Source of the DNA: Methanobacteriota archaeon
GTDB lineage: Archaea; Altiarchaeota; Altiarchaeia; IMC4; QMZM01
Assembly (NCBI GenBank): GCA_021731385.1
Contig: JAKFXM010000164.1
Span: forward strand, 1-9,155
DNA: 9,155 nt
Direction of reading: 5' to 3'
Every line of letters starts with the position of its first letter. Within the stretch, counting starts at the first letter, position 1. A program made the translations under genes and the position numbers. The notes under the pieces were generated by a model. It searched no databases. It was given only the letters and a program-made list of their open reading frames with translations, and was not told the DNA's origin. This document shows, piece after piece, positions 6,281-9,155 of this stretch.

Positions 6281-6321
6281 TATTTATCTGTTTATAGAAA
6301 AATGAACCTAATTTCGATATG
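6281..6321 (+). repeat. Direct repeat copy 2, including the true argF start
   Basis: This is the partner of 5338-5381: 12 identical bases at 6281-6292 and 24 at 6298-6321. It starts directly after the HEPN stop codon and holds the real start codon of ornithine carbamoyltransferase at 6302. The TATTTAT at its left edge is too near the ATG to serve as a normal archaeal TATA box for that gene, so argF is probably transcribed from upstream through the cassette. Confidence 0.88.
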
Positions 6322-7255
6322 TGATATCATGGTTAAAGAATTAGAGGAAATTATCAGGAATACAAAGAAGATAAAGGCTTCTCCTAGAAGATACAAAAAT
6401 TCCCTTTCCGGAAAAATCCTTGCAATGATCTTTGAAAAGCCCTCAACCAGAACCAGAATATCTTTTGATGTTGCAATGCTTCAACTTGGAGGTCATGCAA
6501 TAGTTCTTAAAAAAAGCGATATGCAGTTGGGTAGGGGGGAATCAATTGGGGATAGTGCAAGGGTTTTAAGCAGTTATGTAGATGGCGTTATGGCAAGGGT
6601 AAATAAGCATGAAACACTTGTGGAGTTGGCGAGAAATTCCAAAATTCCGGTTATAAATGGCCTATCCGAGATAGAACATCCATGCCAGATTATCTCTGAC
6701 CTGTTCACTATAAATGAAGTCATGGGCAGGTTGAAAGGTATAAATATTGCATATGTTGGTGACGGAAATAATGTTTGTAATTCTCTAATCCCGGGATGTG
6801 CCATGTTAGGTATAAATCTGACTATAGCATCCCCAAGGGGTTATGAACCCAGCAAAAAGATATTAAATCAGGGTATAAGGATTTCGAGAAAACTGAAGAG
6901 CAGGATAAGGATTGTCACCGACCCTAAAACCGCAGTTAGGGATGCGGAAGTTGTTTACACCGATGTATGGGTAAGCATGGGCGATGAGGTCGGGTATAAG
7001 AGGAGGTTAAATGCGTTCAGGGGATACCAGATAAACAAAAAACTTTTAGGTTTTGCCAGGCCCGATTGCAAGGTAATGCACTGCCTTCCGGCACACAGGG
7101 GTTTGGAGATTACTGATGATGTAATTGATGGCCCGAATTCCATAGTCTGGATTCAGGCCGAAAACAGGCTGCATACGCAGAAGGCTATCCTGGTGAAATT
7201 ATTGAATGAAATTTCAGTATATTCATCTTATAAATCCAAGATAATACTAGGGTAA
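6302..7255 (+). CDS. argF: Ornithine carbamoyltransferase
   Basis: This enzyme transfers the carbamoyl group of carbamoyl phosphate to ornithine to make citrulline, in arginine synthesis (or in reverse in the arginine deiminase route). The 317 aa are of family length. Seen are the carbamoyl phosphate motif STRTR (residues 48-52), HPCQ (126-129), the ornithine loop SMGDE (225-229) that separates it from aspartate transcarbamoylase, and HCLPAHRG with the catalytic cysteine C261. The N-terminus MNLISICDI resembles the usual MNLLSL start, which fixes the ATG at 6302. No ribosome binding site is visible. The start region is duplicated upstream at 5358-5381, and the MNT/HEPN pair sits only 21 bases before the gene. 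The anabolic role is likelier, but no other arginine genes are in view. Confidence 0.95.
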   Translation: MNLISICDIMVKELEEIIRNTKKIKASPRRYKNSLSGKILAMIFEKPSTRTRISFDVAMLQLGGHAIVLKKSDMQLGRGESIGDSARVLSSYVDGVMARVNKHETLVELARNSKIPVINGLSEIEHPCQIISDLFTINEVMGRLKGINIAYVGDGNNVCNSLIPGCAMLGINLTIASPRGYEPSKKILNQGIRISRKLKSRIRIVTDPKTAVRDAEVVYTDVWVSMGDEVGYKRRLNAFRGYQINKKLLGFARPDCKVMHCLPAHRGLEITDDVIDGPNSIVWIQAENRLHTQKAILVKLLNEISVYSSYKSKIILG

Positions 7256-7284
7256 TACTGACCCATCTACGGTAGGTTATATTA

Positions 7285-7294
7285 CATATAAATT
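7285..7294 (+). promoter_or_regulatory. Possible TATA box for the NFACT gene
   Basis: CATATAAATT lies in the 165-base gap after argF. If used, transcription would start near 7315 and the NFACT leader would be about 105 bases and include the three hairpins at 7326-7402. Sequence match only. Confidence 0.35.
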
Positions 7295-7325
7295 TCATAC
7301 TTTTCTTTTGGGAATACAAACACTT

Positions 7326-7402
7326 CCCGAAAAATTCCTTTCAGGAATTTTTGGGCCCAATCAGCGACTTTGTCGCTGATTCGGGTTCTTTTAGAAAAAG
7401 AA
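7326..7402. repeat. Three adjoining hairpins in the argF-NFACT gap
   Basis: Hairpin one (7326-7355) has perfect 10-base arms with loop ttc, closed outside by CCC/GGG with a one-base bulge. Hairpin two (7356-7385) has perfect 10-base arms with loop ttt and the same CCC/GGG frame and bulge. Hairpin three (7386-7402) has 7-base arms and loop aga. They adjoin with no spacer, and the first two are each exactly 30 bases. A further purine/pyrimidine match, 7300-7309 with 7396-7405, could enclose the group. They may end argF transcription, structure the NFACT leader, or be repeat elements. Confidence 0.8.
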
Positions 7403-7420
7403 AAGGGTTTGTTTATTGAA

Positions 7421-8638
7421 ATGATTTCAAAGAAAACCCAACTAACCAGTGCTGACATCCATATCCTGACAAAAGAACTCAATATAGAACTGGATTCTGC
7501 AAGGATTGAAAAGATCTATCAGATTGGTGAGAGGATATTAAAGATAAGGGCTCACATTACAAACAAGGGATCAAAAGATCTGATAATTGCACCGAATTTT
7601 GTCTGTATTACCCACTACACATATAAGGCCCCTGAAGCACCTTCATCCTTTGCAATGCAATTAAGGAAGCATTTAAGCGGTGCATTTCTGAGGAAAATTT
7701 CGCAGCATAATTTTGACAGGATTCTTGAATTTGAAATATGGCCGAGACAAAGTCTCGGACATATGTCTGAGAGGCTAAAGCCTCTCAGCCACATTGAGGC
7801 AAAGGAGTTAAGATTCCTGCTAATTGCAGAGTTCTTCAGCAATGGTAATGTCATCTTGTGCGACTGCAACAGGAAAATCATTGGGCTTCTTGAATGGCAG
7901 AAATGGAAGGACAGGAAACTCGGCGTAGGGCAGACTTATGAGTATCCGCCGGCGACAGAAGATCCCATGATCTTAGATTACACAAGATTCAAAGAAATTC
8001 TGAAATGTGACAAAAAATTAGTAGTGTCGCTTGCGAGCGATGTGGGGATTAACAGATTTTACGCTGAAGAATTATGCCTTCTTTCAGGGTTTGATAAGGA
8101 AAGAAAATCCAGTGACCTCAATGAGAACGAGATTGAAATTCTTTTCAGTCATTTCAAAAAAATTAGAGAGATGATAATGAATGAAAGACCCAAGCCGGCA
8201 ATCGTCCTTAACGAAAATGACAATCCCATAGATGTAATTCCGTTTGATCTTGAGATATATAAAAATCTAAGGAAAAAGGAATTTTGTTCATTCAACGATG
8301 CAATTGATGAGTACTTCAGCAGGGCGGAATCTGAGAAATTTGAGGAAGATGCTGGAAGAAAGTTCAGTGCGAAACTTGAAAAACTGCAAAAAATTGAAAT
8401 GCAACAGAGGGAAACAATAAAGCGTTTGGAGGAAAAGTCAGAGGAATTTAAGAGGATTGGCGATTTGATATATCAGAATACCTCAGGTATAGAGGAAATT
8501 ATGGTGCTGATAAAGAAAGAGCGCGATTCTGGAAAAAGCTGGAATGAGATCAAGAAGAATCTTCTGTCTTTGGAGATTTCAGGGATTAAGGTTAAGGATA
8601 TAGATGAGGGGAAGGGTTTGCTTATACTGGAGGATTAA
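7421..8638 (+). CDS. rqcH: NFACT family protein (RqcH/Rqc2-like) lacking the NFACT-R domain
   Basis: RqcH/Rqc2 proteins bind large ribosomal subunits carrying stalled peptidyl-tRNA and guide C-terminal tailing in ribosome quality control. The 405 aa contain an NFACT-N domain (about 1-185; LTSADIHILTKELN, FDRILEFEI, LIAEFFSNGNVIL), a helix-hairpin-helix region (about 190-255; GINRFYAEELCLLSGF) and a long coiled coil (about 300-370; charged heptads). The protein then stops after a short beta segment ending LILED. Full archaeal members have about 650 aa with a C-terminal NFACT-R domain, which is missing here and not found downstream. Residues 108-124 are encoded by a twin-hairpin repeat inserted in frame. 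The ATG at 7421 begins MISKKTQLTSADI, like the family. An in-frame TTG at 7370 lies in a hairpin and is rejected. It may be a split gene with NFACT-R elsewhere, or a degraded copy. Confidence 0.85.
   Translation: MISKKTQLTSADIHILTKELNIELDSARIEKIYQIGERILKIRAHITNKGSKDLIIAPNFVCITHYTYKAPEAPSSFAMQLRKHLSGAFLRKISQHNFDRILEFEIWPRQSLGHMSERLKPLSHIEAKELRFLLIAEFFSNGNVILCDCNRKIIGLLEWQKWKDRKLGVGQTYEYPPATEDPMILDYTRFKEILKCDKKLVVSLASDVGINRFYAEELCLLSGFDKERKSSDLNENEIEILFSHFKKIREMIMNERPKPAIVLNENDNPIDVIPFDLEIYKNLRKKEFCSFNDAIDEYFSRAESEKFEEDAGRKFSAKLEKLQKIEMQQRETIKRLEEKSEEFKRIGDLIYQNTSGIEEIMVLIKKERDSGKSWNEIKKNLLSLEISGIKVKDIDEGKGLLILED
7742..7792. repeat. Twin-hairpin repeat inserted in frame in the NFACT gene
   Basis: Perfect 7-base arms at 7742-7748 and 7752-7758 enclose the loop aaa. 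After an 8-base spacer, perfect 10-base arms at 7767-7776 and 7779-7788 enclose aa; agccac forms the right edge. The layout and most bases match 41-86. It spans 51 bases, or 17 codons (P108-H124), so the frame is kept. It lies where relatives have a short turn between the strands FDRILEFEI and RFLLIAEFF. Confidence 0.82.
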
Positions 8639-8644
8639 TATATT

Positions 8645-8674
8645 TACTCCTTCTTCCTGAAAAAAAGCCAATTC
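8645..8674 (-). pseudogene. Outer copy of the phosphoesterase C-terminal tail (NWLFFRKKE, stop)
   Basis: On the minus strand, in the first repeat unit, the sequence reads NWLFFRKKE then TAA at about 8645. The KKE ending is nearer to the usual acidic end of PE proteins than the ending used by the present gene, so this may be the original gene end, cut off by repeat expansion. Inference from sequence only. Confidence 0.6.
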
Positions 8675-8912
8675 CAACCTTTTTCTTTCATAAAGAAAAA
8701 GGTTGATCAAAAAGAAAGGAATTTTCCTGTTGGAAAATTCAGGTGAGTGGAATTTAATTTCTTGGAGGTTGCTTCCTGAAAAATAACCAATTCCAACCTT
8801 TTTCTTTAGAAAAGAAAAAGGTTGATCAAAAAGAAAGGAATTTTCCTGTAGGAAAATTCGAGTAAATGAAATTTAATTTCTTGGATCTTGCTTCCTGAAA
8901 AATAACCAATTC
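8653..8912. repeat. 119-bp tandem repeat with hairpins, two full units and a part
   Basis: Units start at 8653, 8772 and 8891 (partial, to 8912), with an exact period of 119 bases. Each full unit has a hairpin with perfect 14-base arms and a 3-base loop (8675-8705; 8794-8824) and a second with 9-base arms (8719-8740; 8838-8859). Stems are the same in both units, while loop bases differ (cat versus aga; tgtt versus tgta). Each unit also carries, on the minus strand, a copy of the last codons and stop of the phosphoesterase gene. The array fills the gap between the NFACT stop and that gene. Confidence 0.92.
8754..8793 (-). pseudogene. Middle copy of the phosphoesterase C-terminal tail (NWLFFRKQPPRN, stop)
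   Basis: On the minus strand, in the second repeat unit, this reads NWLFFRKQPPRN and then TAA. It differs from the tail of the present gene (NWLFFRKQDPRN) by one residue. It has no start codon of its own and is isolated from the gene body by a 119-base unit. Confidence 0.65.
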
Positions 8913-9155
8913 TTCGTCTCTCCATGGAATTTCGTCCTTATTAAAACATATCTGCCTTTTAGTTTCTCTCCGAAAATTTCCACAATTATCTCGTTTTCTT
9001 CAATCTTTTCTGGCTTAAAAGTTCCCCTATCCCAGATTTTTACAATCCCGGCACCATATAGACCCTCTGCTATCATTCCCTCAAAATTCGCATATTCCAA
9101 TGGATGGTCCTCTGTTTCAACAGCAAGCCTCTTTATCCCATGTTCAAGGGGCGGC
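8873..9155 (-). CDS. LigD-type DNA repair 3'-phosphoesterase domain protein, C-terminal part
   Basis: Reading on the minus strand from the window edge gives PPLEHGIKRLAVETEDHPLE and then YANFEGMIAEGLYGAGIVKI, the signature of the 3'-phosphoesterase (PE) domain found in bacterial LigD and as a separate protein in archaea. It trims 3'-phosphates and ribonucleotides at DNA ends before ligation. The His of EDHP is one of the conserved active-site residues. WDRGTF, GRYVLIRT and the ending NWLFFRKQDPRN also fit. The N-terminal part with the other metal ligands lies beyond 9155. The frame has a TTG at 9100, but the protein plainly continues upstream, so that is not the start. The final 12 codons lie in the third partial unit of the 119-bp repeat, and versions of this tail recur in units one and two. 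Confidence 0.9.
   Translation of the reverse strand, partial: PPLEHGIKRLAVETEDHPLEYANFEGMIAEGLYGAGIVKIWDRGTFKPEKIEENEIIVEIFGEKLKGRYVLIRTKFHGETKNWLFFRKQDPRN

Noticed and set aside
6302..7255. Aspartate carbamoyltransferase instead of ornithine carbamoyltransferase
   Set aside because: The SMGDE loop and HCLPAHRG motif are those of the ornithine enzyme.
7370..7420. TTG start giving a longer NFACT protein
   Set aside because: The TTG lies in the loop and arm of a hairpin; the ATG at 7421 starts the conserved sequence.
7282..7482. Minus-strand 66-aa frame across the argF-NFACT gap
   Set aside because: It runs through hairpins and into the NFACT coding sequence and has no family resemblance.
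8032..8045. Short inverted repeat tcgct...agcga in the NFACT gene
   Set aside because: Only 5-base arms, and the encoded residues match the normal family sequence, so it is not an insertion.
8653..8912. CRISPR array
   Set aside because: Only two full units with a 119-base period, no distinct spacers, and each unit has two hairpins and coding tail sequence.
8873..9100. A complete 75-aa protein starting at a TTG
   Set aside because: The frame continues upstream with clear phosphoesterase-domain sequence (RLAVETEDHP), so this is only the C-terminal end of a longer gene.

Overview
The window looks archaeal. It carries an archaeal-type secretion/pilus ATPase followed by two separate membrane platform proteins, an archaeal ribose-1,5-bisphosphate isomerase, a HEPN/nucleotidyltransferase pair of the kind common in archaea, an NFACT (RqcH/Rqc2-like) protein and a free-standing LigD-type 3'-phosphoesterase. 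TATA-like boxes and few strong ribosome binding sites fit this. The sequence is AT-rich. I cannot assign a phylum; a DPANN-type or other uncultivated archaeon is only a guess.

Layout. 1-172: leader region with a twin-hairpin repeat. 173-3658 (+): a three-gene type IV pilus/Tad-like set (ATPase and two T2SSF platform proteins). 3674-4603 (-): ribose-1,5-bisphosphate isomerase, converging on the pilus genes. 4604-4787: non-coding, four hairpins holding a probable promoter for the isomerase and a probable terminator for the next gene. 4788-5279 (-): a four-helix membrane protein made of two DUF350 repeats. 5379-6280 (+): nucleotidyltransferase and HEPN genes overlapping by 4 bases. 6302-7255 (+): ornithine carbamoyltransferase. 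7256-7420: non-coding, three back-to-back hairpins. 7421-8638 (+): NFACT protein lacking its C-terminal NFACT-R domain. 8639-8912: 119-bp tandem repeats. 8873-9155 (-): C-terminal part of a 3'-phosphoesterase running off the window.

The most unusual content is not a single gene but a pattern of small insertions and duplications at gene edges. (1) The nucleotidyltransferase/HEPN pair sits exactly between two direct repeats, and the repeat includes the first seven codons of the carbamoyltransferase gene, as if a two-gene cassette had inserted at that gene's start and left the start intact. (2) Nearly perfect short-loop hairpins occur in pairs at seven places. One pair lies in frame inside the NFACT gene and has a clear relative in the non-coding region at 41-86. 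(3) At the right end, a hairpin-bearing 119-bp unit is tandemly repeated, and each copy carries a duplicate of the last codons and stop of the phosphoesterase gene. Together these suggest active palindromic or repeat elements in this genome that insert without destroying the adjacent gene. This is an inference from one window and needs a genome-wide test.
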